A stretch of DNA of 31,573 nt from JAZDLC01 sp043802345. GTDB taxonomy: Bacteria > Planctomycetota > B15-G4 > JADJEK01. A program made the translations under genes and the position numbers. Location: NCBI GenBank assembly GCA_043802345.1, contig JAZDLC010000309.1, positions 1 to 31,573 on the forward strand, read 5' to 3'. The notes beneath the pieces are model-generated. The model did no database searches. It worked only from the letters and a program-made list of their open reading frames with translations, and had not been told where the DNA came from. Of the stretch, positions 1 to 8,374 are shown piece after piece (the stretch's first letter is position 1; every line of letters begins with the position of its first letter).

Positions 1-2
1 TC

Positions 3-2507
3 GTCACCGCGAGGACGGTGGTGGAGGGGGTGCAGACGACGGGCAAGCAAAAGGTCGTCGTCCGACCTGCGGGATCCAAGGAGTCGTTCCAGAAGCCGCG
101 GGAGGCCGCCCCGAAAGACGCGGTGCTGCGCGACTGGATGCTGCAGGACTACATGGCCGTTCCCTTGCCGGAGGAGCTCGAGCGGGAGAAGGAGGCGTGG
201 CGCGCCGAGCATCTTGCGGCGCGCGAATCAGAACCGGATTCCCCCGTGCTCGAGCGGCTTTCCTGCTTCCTGAGCGATGCGGACGCCGTGGTGGAGCAGA
301 GGATGGTCTCCCGCGTTCTCGAGGAGCTCGGCACCTCTGGCGAGGTGCTGCGACCTGAGTTCGAGCGTCTTCTCGGCACGGGGCTTCCCGGCCGGGCGCC
401 GGAGTGGCAGGAGCTCTACGCGCGGGCCTGCGAGCTGCGAAGGGTCCGGCGGCTTGCTCCACTCCTCGCGAAGTGGACGCGCTTCGTCTTCGATCAGCAC
501 CGTCATGTTCCCTGGAGCTGGAAGTACACGGAGGGCCTCTCCGACGCGCAGGGTTTCCGCTTCTTCGCTCCGGGGTCTTCGCTCGAACTCCTCGAGTTCG
601 AAGGCGCCCACGGCCAGGTCACGCGGCTGCTCGAGGACCGAGGAGGGGTGATCCGCAACCCGGACGTCTCGTTCGACGGCAAGCGCATCCTGTTCGCGTG
701 GAAGAAGTCTGATCGTGAGGACGACTTTCACCTCTACGAGATGAACGTGGAGAGCCGGGAGATCAGGCAGTTGACCCACGGGCTCGGGCAGGCGGACTAC
801 GAGGGGGTGTACCTCCCGGACGGGAACATCGTGTTCAGCTCGACGCGCTGTGTGCAGATCGTCGACTGCAACTGGGTCGAGGTCAGCAACCTCTTCGCCA
901 TGGACGGGGCAGGGCGTTTCATGCGCCGCCTCGGCTACGATCAGGTGCACACGATCTTCCCGACGGTGACGGACGACGGCCGCGTCCTGTACACGCGCTG
1001 GGACTACAACGATCGCGCCCAGATCTTCACGCAGCCGCTCTTCCAGATGAACGCCGACGGGACGGGGCAACAGGAGTTCTACGGCGGCAGCTCCTGGTTT
1101 CCCACGAACCTGGTCCACGCGCGGAAGATTCCGGGCTCCCGCGAGGTGGTGGCGGTCGTCACCGGCCACCACACGCCAGCGCACGGCAAGCTCGGCATCA
1201 TCGATCCGGCCCTCGGCCGGCAGGAAGGCCAGGGGATCGAGCTGATCGCCAAGGTGAGGGAGGCGGAGCCGATCCGGATCGACATGTACGGCATGGGCGG
1301 CGACCAGTACCAGTACCCCTACCCGCTGGATGAGGAGCGTTTCCTCGTGACCCTGGCCCTGCCGACACCCGACGGCGGTCTCGGCCGGTTCAACATCTAT
1401 CTGGTCGATCGGGACGGGCGCCGCGAGTTGCTCGTCGAGGGCGCCGAGTCCGGAGAGGGGATCGGCTGCCGGCAGCTCGTGCCCCTCGCCCCTCGCCCGA
1501 CCGGACACGTTCGCCCCAGCCTGGTCGACTACCGCAAGGAGACGGGGGCCGTCTTCATGCAGAACATCTACGAGGGGCCGGGGCTCGCGGGCGTCAAGAA
1601 GGGAACGATCGATCGCCTGCGCGTGGTCGCGCTCGAGTACCGCGCGGCCGGCGTCGGCCATGCGCAGCAGGAAGGGGCCGGGGGATTCGCGGATGTGTCG
1701 AGCCCGATCGCCGTCGGCAACGGCTCCTGGGACGTGAAGGTCGTGCTCGGCAGCGCGAAGGTCCACGAGGACGGTTCCGCCTTCTTCAAGGTGCCCGCAC
1801 TCAAGCCGGTCTACTTCCAGGCCCTCGATCGGGACGGCTTCTGTGTGCAGACCATGCGCAGTTGGACGACGTTGATGCCCGGCGAAACCCAGTCGTGCGT
1901 GGGGTGTCATGAGGACAAGAACAGCACGTCACGCGCGGAACTCGGCCGCGCTCTGGCCCTCCAGGGAGGCCCCCAGGAGCTCACGCCCTTCTACGGTCCG
2001 CCGCGGGGTTTCAGCTATACGCAGGAGGTGCAGCCGATCCTCGACCGTCACTGCGCCGGCTGCCATGACGGGAAGGGCGACGTTCCCCTCTGCCTGACGG
2101 GAGAACCGGTGCGTCTGGAGGAGATGAAGCGGGCGGTGAGTAAGTCGTACCTGGAGCTCACTCACACGAGCAACGAGAGGGGCGACTGCAACCACCCCCT
2201 GGTCAACTGGATCGATTCCATGTCCGGGCCGGCGCTGCTCCCTCCCAGGCACCGCGGTTCGACTACCAGCAGTCTCACGACGCTCCTGAAGGAGGGGCAC
2301 CAGGGCGTGACCCTCAGCGCCGAGGAGCTGGAGAAGATCGCCTGCTGGATCGACCTCCTGGTCCCGTACTGCGGCGACTATCTCGAGCACAATACGTGGT
2401 CAGAGGAGGAGCTTCGGTTCTACGCGCGCTTCGCGAAGAAGCGTGGCCGCCAGGAGGAACAGGAGCGGGAGAATATTCGGGCGCTGATCGAGAAACGGGC
2501 TGAGTAG
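3..2507 (+). CDS. Hydrazine synthase alpha-like propeller protein with two c-type heme motifs (5' partial)
   Basis: The reading frame is open to the left edge with no stop, so the true start and probably a signal peptide lie upstream; the first in-window start codon is GTG at 18. Counting from there, residues about 210-420 carry TolB/PD40-like propeller strands (SFDGKRILFAW, YLPDGNIVFSSTRC, DDGRVLYTRWDYND). Two heme-attachment motifs follow: CVGCH at about 627-631 after MRSWTTLMPGETQS, and CAGCH at about 679-683 after VQPILDRH. This order matches proteins usually annotated as having a hydrazine synthase alpha subunit middle domain, which are common in Planctomycetota and not limited to anammox bacteria. 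It is probably an extracytoplasmic redox or binding protein. No hydrazine synthase beta/gamma gene is visible, so hydrazine synthesis is not implied. The family call is fairly secure; the substrate is unknown. Confidence 0.75.
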   Translation, partial: VTARTVVEGVQTTGKQKVVVRPAGSKESFQKPREAAPKDAVLRDWMLQDYMAVPLPEELEREKEAWRAEHLAARESEPDSPVLERLSCFLSDADAVVEQRMVSRVLEELGTSGEVLRPEFERLLGTGLPGRAPEWQELYARACELRRVRRLAPLLAKWTRFVFDQHRHVPWSWKYTEGLSDAQGFRFFAPGSSLELLEFEGAHGQVTRLLEDRGGVIRNPDVSFDGKRILFAWKKSDREDDFHLYEMNVESREIRQLTHGLGQADYEGVYLPDGNIVFSSTRCVQIVDCNWVEVSNLFAMDGAGRFMRRLGYDQVHTIFPTVTDDGRVLYTRWDYNDRAQIFTQPLFQMNADGTGQQEFYGGSSWFPTNLVHARKIPGSREVVAVVTGHHTPAHGKLGIIDPALGRQEGQGIELIAKVREAEPIRIDMYGMGGDQYQYPYPLDEERFLVTLALPTPDGGLGRFNIYLVDRDGRRELLVEGAESGEGIGCRQLVPLAPRPTGHVRPSLVDYRKETGAVFMQNIYEGPGLAGVKKGTIDRLRVVALEYRAAGVGHAQQEGAGGFADVSSPIAVGNGSWDVKVVLGSAKVHEDGSAFFKVPALKPVYFQALDRDGFCVQTMRSWTTLMPGETQSCVGCHEDKNSTSRAELGRALALQGGPQELTPFYGPPRGFSYTQEVQPILDRHCAGCHDGKGDVPLCLTGEPVRLEEMKRAVSKSYLELTHTSNERGDCNHPLVNWIDSMSGPALLPPRHRGSTTSSLTTLLKEGHQGVTLSAEELEKIACWIDLLVPYCGDYLEHNTWSEEELRFYARFAKKRGRQEEQERENIRALIEKRAE

Positions 2508-2545
2508 AAAGGTACGGGCTCTCAGTCACCACGAAGGACACGAAG

Positions 2546-2569
2546 AGCACGAAGAGCTCCCTTCGTGCT
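2546..2569. repeat. Hairpin with CACGAAG-type repeat
   Basis: AGCACGAAG (2546-2554) and CTTCGTGCT (2561-2569) form a perfect 9-bp stem around a 6-base loop. It sits 39 bases after the stop of the heme protein, in a run of ACGAAGGAC/ACGAAGAGC units beginning at 2531. No T-tract follows, so it is a weak terminator candidate and more likely an intergenic repeat. Confidence 0.5.
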
Positions 2570-2710
2570 ACTTGCCTGCGAATTCTCCGCGGCACGCGCA
2601 GATTCTCCCGTACACGTACTCGTGCGCGGGAGCACCTGGGACTTTGGTGTCTTGCGATTCGCCGGGGATTCGTGTGAGCGGCTGGGGTCCAAGGTTGGGG
2701 TGAGGGATCT

Positions 2711-2785
2711 GGGTGGCTCTCGGGCGTGGGGGCGGGGGGGGGCGGGGCCGGGGGGGGGGGGGGTGGGGGGTGGCTCTCGGGCGTG
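2711..2785. repeat. G-rich tract with an 18-base direct repeat
   Basis: GGGTGGCTCTCGGGCGTG occurs at 2711-2728 and again at 2768-2785, 57 bases apart. The DNA between is almost pure G on the plus strand, including a 14-G run at 2750-2763 and a further 6-G run at 2765-2770. It looks like a two-copy minisatellite with strong G-quadruplex potential. The homopolymer length may be uncertain in the underlying assembly. Confidence 0.65.
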
Positions 2786-3073
2786 CTGCCGGGGGGGGGC
2801 CAGGACTGGGGGAGGACGTGTGCGCTCCGGGCGCGACGAACGGGGAGTGTCCTGCTGTCGGGGAAGGCGAGTGGTCGGGGGCGGGTTTGGGGAATGTCGG
2901 GTCCAGGGTGACTCCTGGTTGGGGTCTCTGCCTGGCCCGCCCGGGAAGCACGTCCGAGAGCTACCGCATCATTACTTCGAAGGCTGGAAGGCGGGGGGAC
3001 CGCCTCGGTTCTTTTTGGGGGGGAGGTTACGGAAGGTGGGGACGACCGATGGATGCAATGAGGTGGTCCCTCC

Positions 3074-3122
3074 ATGGATGCGGGAAGCAGGGCGCGGTCG
3101 CCGGCCTGTGAGGTGTGGTCGT
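3074..3122. repeat. 49-bp direct repeat, copy 1
   Basis: This copy begins ATGGATGCGGGAAGCAGGGC and matches 3433-3481 with 4 differences in 49 bases, all transitions. The copies are 359 bases apart on the same strand within the gene-free region. Function unknown; possibly remnants of an older duplication or a dispersed intergenic element. Confidence 0.7.
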
Positions 3123-3432
3123 GCTTGTACTCGTGCTCGTGGTTCTATGGAGGGGCGTGTCGGTTCAAGGGAAACCCAGTTCGTAAGGTCTGCCAGTCTT
3201 CTCGATTCACACTGCTCTTCGGGGAAGGCCCGATCCATGGGCGTCAGCCACGGAACAGGCCTTGGGCGCTGTCCAGGGCTTTTGCTGACTTTCGCGGGCA
3301 TGCTGGACAGCTGCGGTCGATGTGACACGGCACAAGGGAGCGAGCCGCGCGGAGCGGGCCCTTCGGAGCCAGGCGGAGCGCGGCGATCCCTTTCCTTGGA
3401 CGTTGCATCGACCAGGCCGATCTCATGGACCG

Positions 3433-3481
3433 ATGGACGCGGGAAGCAGGGTGCGGTCGCCGGCCTGTGAGGTGCAGTCGT
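3433..3481. repeat. 49-bp direct repeat, copy 2
   Basis: Second copy of the repeat at 3074-3122, beginning ATGGACGCGGGAAGCAGGGT. The shared core GCGGTCGCCGGCCTGTGAGG is identical in both copies. Confidence 0.7.
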
Positions 3482-3507
3482 AGTCGACCAGGTACGCATA
3501 CACGATG

Positions 3508-3591
3508 ATCCCGTTCCCAGCACGCTCAACGCGCATCGATCGTGTACGTGCACGTGTGCCGTCGCTGCGCGGTTGAGTACAAGAACGGGAT
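3508..3591. repeat. Imperfect inverted repeat
   Basis: ATCCCGTTC at 3508-3516 pairs with GAACGGGAT at 3583-3591. Inside, CTCAACGCGC (from 3524) nearly pairs with GCGCGGTTGAG (3567-3577), and TACACGAT (3498-3505) is inverse to ATCGTGTA (3539-3546). The parts do not nest into one clean stem, so this is a patchy palindromic region, not a simple terminator. Confidence 0.4.
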
Positions 3592-3804
3592 GGCTCCTCT
3601 CCACTTGGTTTTCCTTCGTGGTGAAGAAGGGTCCGAGAGACCGAGAAAACGCGTGATCCGGCTTCAGTTCGGATCCTTCAATCCGGTTACAAGTCGTGGA
3701 AGTTACAAAGGATATGGAAATAGTCCCGACCTTTCTGTCCCCCCTTGGCGGCTCCCGGACAACTAGGGCGTCAAACAGAAAAGCGCTCAACAGGGAGTCA
3801 CACC

Positions 3805-5295
3805 ATGAAGCTCAGCACCACGATCGCCACCGTCCTGCTCACCCTCTTCGTCGCCGCTCAAGCCGATGCCGGTCGAGGCAAGGGCAGCGGGGGAGGCCGC
3901 TCGAAGCCTGTTGTCGGTTCGTCCAGGGGGGGTGGGCATTCGTCGATGGGCCGCTCCGGCGGTTCCCGCTCCGGCGGGATCGGTTCCAAGCCTTTCCGGC
4001 CCAGCAGCGGCAGGCCTTCTTCCGGTCGGAGCGGGGCGCAGGGACACGGTACGCGCGGTCCTGGCTCCAGCTCGCAGCATGGCGGCGCGAGTGGCCTCGG
4101 CGGAAAGAGGGGCGACGGCGGCATCGGTTCCCGTCCGGGACGGAACCAGGGCCCGGGCAACGCCGGACCGGGTAAGGATGGCCGCGGGCCGTTCTCGAGC
4201 GCGGGCGGCGACAGGGGGCCCCGCAGTCAGGGAGAGAATCCCCGCGGGCAGGGCGAGGGCCGTCCCGAGAACAGACCGTTCTCCAGCGCCGCCGAGCAGG
4301 CCGGCTTCGAGAAGGGGCAGGGGCGCGAGCAGGCCCAGAGCAACTTCGAGAACGCCCAGACCGGGTCTGGAACCGCCGACAGCGGCAGCGCTGCCGAGTC
4401 GGGCGGCAGCTCCGACGCGGCGACCAGCTCGAATTCCAACAGCAGCTCCAGCGCTTCCGCGGACGGCGGGTCGTACGACTATGACATCGACGTGGATGCC
4501 GATCTGGACGTGGACGGAGTTCCCTACTGCGGAGTGTACGGCGCTTACGGAGCGTACGGAGCGTATGTCGCCCCGGCGTACGGGGTCGCGGTGGCGCTGC
4601 CGAGCTGCGCGGCGTACTTCGGCGTGGTGCCGGCCTTCTACCCGGCCTACTACCCCGCCTGCAGTGCGAGCGTGACCTACGTCTACGAGGAAGGCCAGCC
4701 GGCCGAGGAGACCACGGTGATCATCAACAACACGACCGAGGGTTCCGGGGAGCCCGCCGCCGGCGAGGCGGTCTATCCGGAGGCGATCACCAGCTCCATC
4801 GAATCGCTGAACGCCACTCCGGGCGCCGCCGAGAGCATGCAGCAGGGGACCAACCAGTTCCAGCAGAGGGACTACCAGGGCGCCGCTATCCACTTCGCCC
4901 AGGCCGCCGATCTGGATCCGGATAATGGGCTGCCGCTCTTTTCGCTGGCCCAGGCGCAGTTCGCCATGGGCGACTTCCAGAATGCGGCGCTGAACATCCG
5001 CCGCGGCCTCGACCGGATGCCGGAATGGGTCAGCTCGGGCAACGATCTGCGCCAGCTCTACAGCGTGGCGACCGACCTCGAGTCAGAGCGCGCCGCGCTC
5101 GCCGAACACCTGCGGGCGAATCCCGGCGATCACGCGGCCCTGGTGGTGCTCGGATACGTCGACTTCTTCGGCGGAAACCTGGACGGAGCGGCGCAGTCGT
5201 TCAGGAAGCTCTCAAAGGAGCGGCCGCTCGATCCGATCGGCCCGCACTTCCTGGCCGAGATCGAGAAGATCCAGAAGCACGCCGCGACTAACTAA
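3805..5295 (+). CDS. Secreted Gly/Ser-rich protein with C-terminal TPR repeats
   Basis: The ATG at 3805 is preceded by AGGGAG at 3792-3797 and opens a clear signal peptide (MKLSTTIATVLLTLFVAAQADA, likely cut after ADA); the frame extends further upstream but lacks that logic. The 496-residue product then has about 220 residues of low-complexity Gly/Ser/Arg/Gln sequence and a short acidic repeat (DYDIDVDADLDVDG, about residues 226-239). Next come Tyr/Ala repeats (YGAYGAYGAY) and a small hydrophobic cysteine-containing segment. The last 150 residues resemble tetratricopeptide repeats (QFQQRDYQGAAIHFAQAADL; LAQAQFAMGDFQNAALNIRR). It is probably exported and may act as a surface or periplasmic scaffold. 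The family is not recognised. A strong terminator follows at 5339-5366. Confidence 0.75.
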   Translation: MKLSTTIATVLLTLFVAAQADAGRGKGSGGGRSKPVVGSSRGGGHSSMGRSGGSRSGGIGSKPFRPSSGRPSSGRSGAQGHGTRGPGSSSQHGGASGLGGKRGDGGIGSRPGRNQGPGNAGPGKDGRGPFSSAGGDRGPRSQGENPRGQGEGRPENRPFSSAAEQAGFEKGQGREQAQSNFENAQTGSGTADSGSAAESGGSSDAATSSNSNSSSSASADGGSYDYDIDVDADLDVDGVPYCGVYGAYGAYGAYVAPAYGVAVALPSCAAYFGVVPAFYPAYYPACSASVTYVYEEGQPAEETTVIINNTTEGSGEPAAGEAVYPEAITSSIESLNATPGAAESMQQGTNQFQQRDYQGAAIHFAQAADLDPDNGLPLFSLAQAQFAMGDFQNAALNIRRGLDRMPEWVSSGNDLRQLYSVATDLESERAALAEHLRANPGDHAALVVLGYVDFFGGNLDGAAQSFRKLSKERPLDPIGPHFLAEIEKIQKHAATN

Positions 5296-5338
5296 AGGGA
5301 AGAGAACGACCTCCGGTTGAACGATTCGCCCTCTCGCG

Positions 5339-5366
5339 AAGGGCCCGGCCGCAAGGCCGGGCCCTT
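5339..5366. terminator. Bidirectional intrinsic terminator-like hairpin
   Basis: AAGGGCCCGGCC and GGCCGGGCCCTT form a perfect 12-bp GC-rich stem closed by a GCAA tetraloop. A pyrimidine-rich CCTCCTT follows on the plus strand. It lies between two convergent genes ending at 5295 and 5390, so it can serve both strands. Confidence 0.85.
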
Positions 5367-5389
5367 CCTCCTTCGAGGAACCCGGCCGG

Positions 5390-7015
5390 CTACTTGCCGT
5401 CCTCGTCGCTCGTCTGCGGTTCCGCGCCGAACGTGATCCGGAACCGGCTCACGCCGGTTGAATCCGAAAAATCGCCCGTGCCGTGCGCCGTGTGGCTGAG
5501 GATCAGGAGTTCCTGCGCCAGAAGGAAAGTCCCCTCCGGTTCCTCCTCTTCGGGCGGTTCATCGGTCTCGCGCATCTCCAGGAAGATCACCCGCCCGTCG
5601 TAGGCCCTGAGGTCCAGGGAGATCCGGTCGCTCATCAGGGGGCCGCAGCGCACGACGAGATCGGTCTGTTCCGCCGGGACCGCATCGACGACATACCTGC
5701 CGGGTTCCTGCATCCGGGCAGGCAGGGCTTGCTGTTCCTGGTGAAGCGGAGAGGGACGGGCGAACAGCGTGTCATCTTCCGCGCGCGGCCGGTCCAGCGG
5801 TGGCTCCACGGCCTGTCCGTCCGCGGTGAAGATCTGGTCTGCCACCTCGTCGCTAAACTGGATGTTGTTCCAGACCCAGTCCGTTCTCCTGAGATTTATG
5901 AAGGGGATGACCCGCAACAGGGGGGCTGCGGCGCCACCTTGCAGCACGTGGAAGCTACCGCCCACCCGGGCCTCGGCTCGCGTCCGGCTTCCCTCGAGGT
6001 AGAGGAATCTCACCGCGTGGCCGACGGTGCCTTCTTCCGTCTCGAACAAGCCCGTGACCGGATTCCCGTCTGGATCCCGCAGGTCGACCGTCATCTGGAC
6101 GGTGCGTGAGAGCAGGAGTTCCTCGAACAGCCGTCCGGCGGGCGACAGCGTGAGTTCCTTCGAGACGTCCACTGGATCGGGGCCCTGGATGAAGGCCCGG
6201 AGCAGATACGGCCCGGACGCGAGGCAGCCGAACTCGAACGGATCGCCCGACACGAGCCGGAAGCGAGATGCGTCGCGCGCGAACCCGCAGTACTTGCAGG
6301 GCTCATCCTGATTCCAGGGCGAGACCGCGCCGGGAGAATCGGGGTCCGCCACGCGCTGCCGGTCGGCCTCGGCCTTCTGGCAGGGGTGGCGTCCCCGGCC
6401 CCGCAGTTCCACGGTGATCTCGGTACCCTGCGGAAGGGACGGCGCCAGGACCCTGCCGGAGATGGTGCCGAGGCCCCGGTTCATGGCCACGTATCCCAGG
6501 TCGAGCGTGTGTTCCGCCTCGATCGCAAAAGGCTCGAGCTCCCTCGGCTCGTACCCCGGGGCGGCCAGCGAAGCCCGATAGGTTCCCGCGGTCAGGAGAG
6601 CCTCGACCGTGCCCTCGACCTGCCCCCTGTCCGCGAAGCGGTCATCGCTCAGATACCGGACCGAGACTCCGGGAGGGGGCTGTCCAGTGATCGCATCGAA
6701 AGGACGGAAGATCACCCGGCCTGACTCGCGTGCCGGCTGCGCCGGATCAGCGACGCGGGAATCGGGAACCGCCACTCGCTCTGGCCCGTCCTCCGAGGAT
6801 TCAGGGACGGCGGCAACGGCATCCGCCGCGCCGGGTCCCTCCGTGGTCAGAGGACCGTCCGCCGAGGCTGTCTCCGGGCTCGGATCGGCAAACAGATCGC
6901 CCTGCAAGACGATATCGCCGTTCGCCAGCCAGACGACCGCAACCAGCGAACCGAGCAGGAGCAGGGCTGCCGCGAAGAAGCCGACCTTGCTGGAGAGCAG
7001 CGCTGCGTCGCTCAT
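5390..7015 (-). CDS. Membrane-anchored protein with carboxypeptidase-regulatory-like repeats
   Basis: The ATG at 7015 has GGAG five bases upstream and is preferred over the in-frame TTG at 7033. The 541-residue product has one N-terminal membrane segment (about residues 10-31, VGFFAAALLLLGSLVAVVWL), then an acidic Pro/Ala/Glu-rich linker. Ig-like beta segments typical of carboxypeptidase-regulatory-like (CarboxypepD_reg) domains follow, such as GRVIFRPFDAITGQPPPGVS and GTISGRVLAPSLPQGTEI. A CKYC motif sits mid-protein in a charged insert. No peptidase catalytic motif is visible. It is probably a single-pass protein with a large extracytoplasmic region; its binding partner is unknown. It converges on the secreted TPR protein and is divergent from the PTS EIIA gene. 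Confidence 0.65.
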   Translation of the reverse strand: MSDAALLSSKVGFFAAALLLLGSLVAVVWLANGDIVLQGDLFADPSPETASADGPLTTEGPGAADAVAAVPESSEDGPERVAVPDSRVADPAQPARESGRVIFRPFDAITGQPPPGVSVRYLSDDRFADRGQVEGTVEALLTAGTYRASLAAPGYEPRELEPFAIEAEHTLDLGYVAMNRGLGTISGRVLAPSLPQGTEITVELRGRGRHPCQKAEADRQRVADPDSPGAVSPWNQDEPCKYCGFARDASRFRLVSGDPFEFGCLASGPYLLRAFIQGPDPVDVSKELTLSPAGRLFEELLLSRTVQMTVDLRDPDGNPVTGLFETEEGTVGHAVRFLYLEGSRTRAEARVGGSFHVLQGGAAAPLLRVIPFINLRRTDWVWNNIQFSDEVADQIFTADGQAVEPPLDRPRAEDDTLFARPSPLHQEQQALPARMQEPGRYVVDAVPAEQTDLVVRCGPLMSDRISLDLRAYDGRVIFLEMRETDEPPEEEEPEGTFLLAQELLILSHTAHGTGDFSDSTGVSRFRITFGAEPQTSDEDGK

Positions 7016-7215
7016 GATGACTCCGGTTGCCAACTACGTGAATACCACTGCACTACCCGCCGGGCAACCTCCAGACGCAAGCTCTTCTTTCGGCGAGTGC
7101 CCTGCAGGTCGCGTCCTGCCAGAGGAGATGCGCCGCAAGGGCCGCCTCTGGCCGTTGCGCAGCTTCAGAATGGACTGCTAGACTGATGTGCTTTCCCGCC
7201 GTTGATGAAGCCGCC

Positions 7216-7737
7216 ATGAATCTCTCCCGTCACCTCCGCAGCGACCGCATCAAGCTCGAGATGGACACCCGTCCACTTGACGTGGACGAACTGGAAGTGC
7301 TGGGCCCCCGGGCCGAGCGGGTCCAGAAGGAGCGGATTCTGGCCGAGATCGCGGATTTCCTCGAGGGGACGTCCCGGGTCGGCAACGCCAAGCGGCTGCT
7401 GACCGACCTGATCAACCGGGAGCGGAAGGCCGGCACGGGGGTGGGCGGCGGACTGGCCATTCCCCATGTCCGCACCATGAACGTCAAGGAGCCGACGGTG
7501 GCGCTCTTGCGCTCCACCGAGGGTCTGGAGTTCGGGGCTCCGGATGGAGAGTTGGTCCATATCTTCCTGGTGATCGTGGGGCCGCCGTACAACGACCGGC
7601 TCTACCTGAAGATCTACAAGGAGGCGGCGGAGCTCTTCCTGCACGAGCACACCCTCGAATGGCTCCTGGATGCGACCTCGGAGAGTGAGGTTCTGCAGTT
7701 CCTGCGCTCGCCGGAGAAGTTCGTGATCGATTGGTGA
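7216..7737 (+). CDS. PTS EIIA type-2 (PtsN-like) domain protein
   Basis: The start at 7216 gives MNLSRHLRSDRIKLEMD, which lines up with the usual N-terminus of nitrogen-PTS EIIA proteins; the frame also offers an ATG at 7186. The 173-residue product has the family core: helix-rich KERILAEIADFLEG, then GVGGGLAIPHVRTMNV with the expected phospho-accepting histidine at residue 84, and later VHIFLVIVGPPYNDRLYLKI. Type-2 EIIA domains accept phosphate from HPr/NPr and either pass it to a sugar permease or act as regulators. No EIIB/EIIC, HPr or EI gene is in the window, so a regulatory PtsN-like role is inferred. It ends 10 bases before the end of the convergent membrane-protein gene. Confidence 0.85.
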   Translation: MNLSRHLRSDRIKLEMDTRPLDVDELEVLGPRAERVQKERILAEIADFLEGTSRVGNAKRLLTDLINRERKAGTGVGGGLAIPHVRTMNVKEPTVALLRSTEGLEFGAPDGELVHIFLVIVGPPYNDRLYLKIYKEAAELFLHEHTLEWLLDATSESEVLQFLRSPEKFVIDW

Positions 7738-7747
7738 GAAGGCCGGG

Positions 7748-8254
7748 CTACTTCAGCGATTCCGCGAGCCGCTCCAGCTCCCTGTCGATCTGCTCTTCCG
7801 TGGCGCCGAGTTTCTCCTCGATCCGCCCCGTGGTGGGGAATTGCAGGAGCAGCGCCGCCAGGGCGAGGGCCGGCCCCATGAGGCAGAGCGGCTGCTTGAG
7901 CAGCAGGGCCAGAATGGCCCAGAACAGGCCGGCCCCCTCGATGCCGGTGGCGAACAGGATCTGGGAGAAGACCACCGCCCGCAACTGGAGCGCCATGTTG
8001 GGAGGAACGCCCCGCCCTCCCAGCACGATCCGCGGCAGCATGGTGCAGACGCCCACGGTCAGGAAGCTCAAGACGGCCCCCAGCACCAGCAGGATCCAGG
8101 GCGGCATGGCCTCCAGGGGCTCGACCCGGTCGAGCAGGAAGAAGACCACCACCGAGAGGGTCACCAGCGAGCCCAGCATGCCGCAGTAGACGACCTGCAG
8201 GAGGTTCCGCATGCGACCGAGAGAGAGCAGCCTGGCGCCGAATCCAGTCTTCAT
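7748..8254 (-). CDS. Small four-helix membrane protein of unknown function
   Basis: The product has four hydrophobic stretches: LLQVVYCGMLGSLVTLSVVV, WILLVLGAVLSFLTVGVC, a third centred on FATGIEGAGLFWAILALL, and PLCLMGPALALAALLLQF. A short charged helical tail follows (EEKLGATEEQIDRELERLAE). The start is uncertain: ATG at 8254 (MKTGFGARLL) or ATG at 8299, which adds 15 residues; neither has a good ribosome site. No enzymatic motif is seen. The gene lies between the convergent PTS EIIA gene and divergent murJ. Its function is not recognised. Confidence 0.6.
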   Translation of the reverse strand: MKTGFGARLLSLGRMRNLLQVVYCGMLGSLVTLSVVVFFLLDRVEPLEAMPPWILLVLGAVLSFLTVGVCTMLPRIVLGGRGVPPNMALQLRAVVFSQILFATGIEGAGLFWAILALLLKQPLCLMGPALALAALLLQFPTTGRIEEKLGATEEQIDRELERLAESLK

Positions 8255-8374
8255 GATGCGCCACACTAGCAAGCCGGCGGGCGGCCGCGCATCTCCCATT
8301 CCCTGGACGGGCTGCCCGAAGCGGGAGAATCATCGGCGAAACGGCCCTTCTCCTTTGGGCCGGCTCTTTCTTGA

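Larger units (their letters stand above)
2508..3804. other. Gene-free 1.3 kb intergenic region rich in repeats
   Basis: No convincing gene is seen. Open frames here give arginine-, proline- or glycine-rich low-complexity translations that resemble no family. The stretch holds a CACGAAG-type hairpin near 2546-2569, G-rich DNA with a 14-G run at 2750-2763, a 49-bp direct repeat (3074-3122 and 3433-3481) and an imperfect inverted repeat (3508-3591). A 12-base motif at 2527-2538 (CACCACGAAGGA) recurs in inverted orientation at 3612-3623, bracketing about 1.1 kb. AT-richer sequence at 3686-3725 includes TTACAA at 3687 and may hold the promoter of the next gene, but no good -10 hexamer is evident. 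Confidence 0.6.

Noticed and set aside
228..1910. 560-residue open frame on the minus strand
   Set aside because: It is antisense to the propeller/heme protein, which has clear motifs. The translation is rich in His, Val, Arg and Leu and resembles no family; long antisense frames are expected at this GC content.
3686..3720. Sigma-70-type promoter before the secreted TPR protein
   Set aside because: TTACAA at 3687 is a fair -35, but no hexamer at 16-18 bases spacing is close to TATAAT.
2972..3790. 272-residue minus-strand frame in the gene-free region
   Set aside because: The translation is Pro/Arg/Ser-rich and disordered, has no ribosome site or recognisable motif, and spans both copies of a direct repeat.
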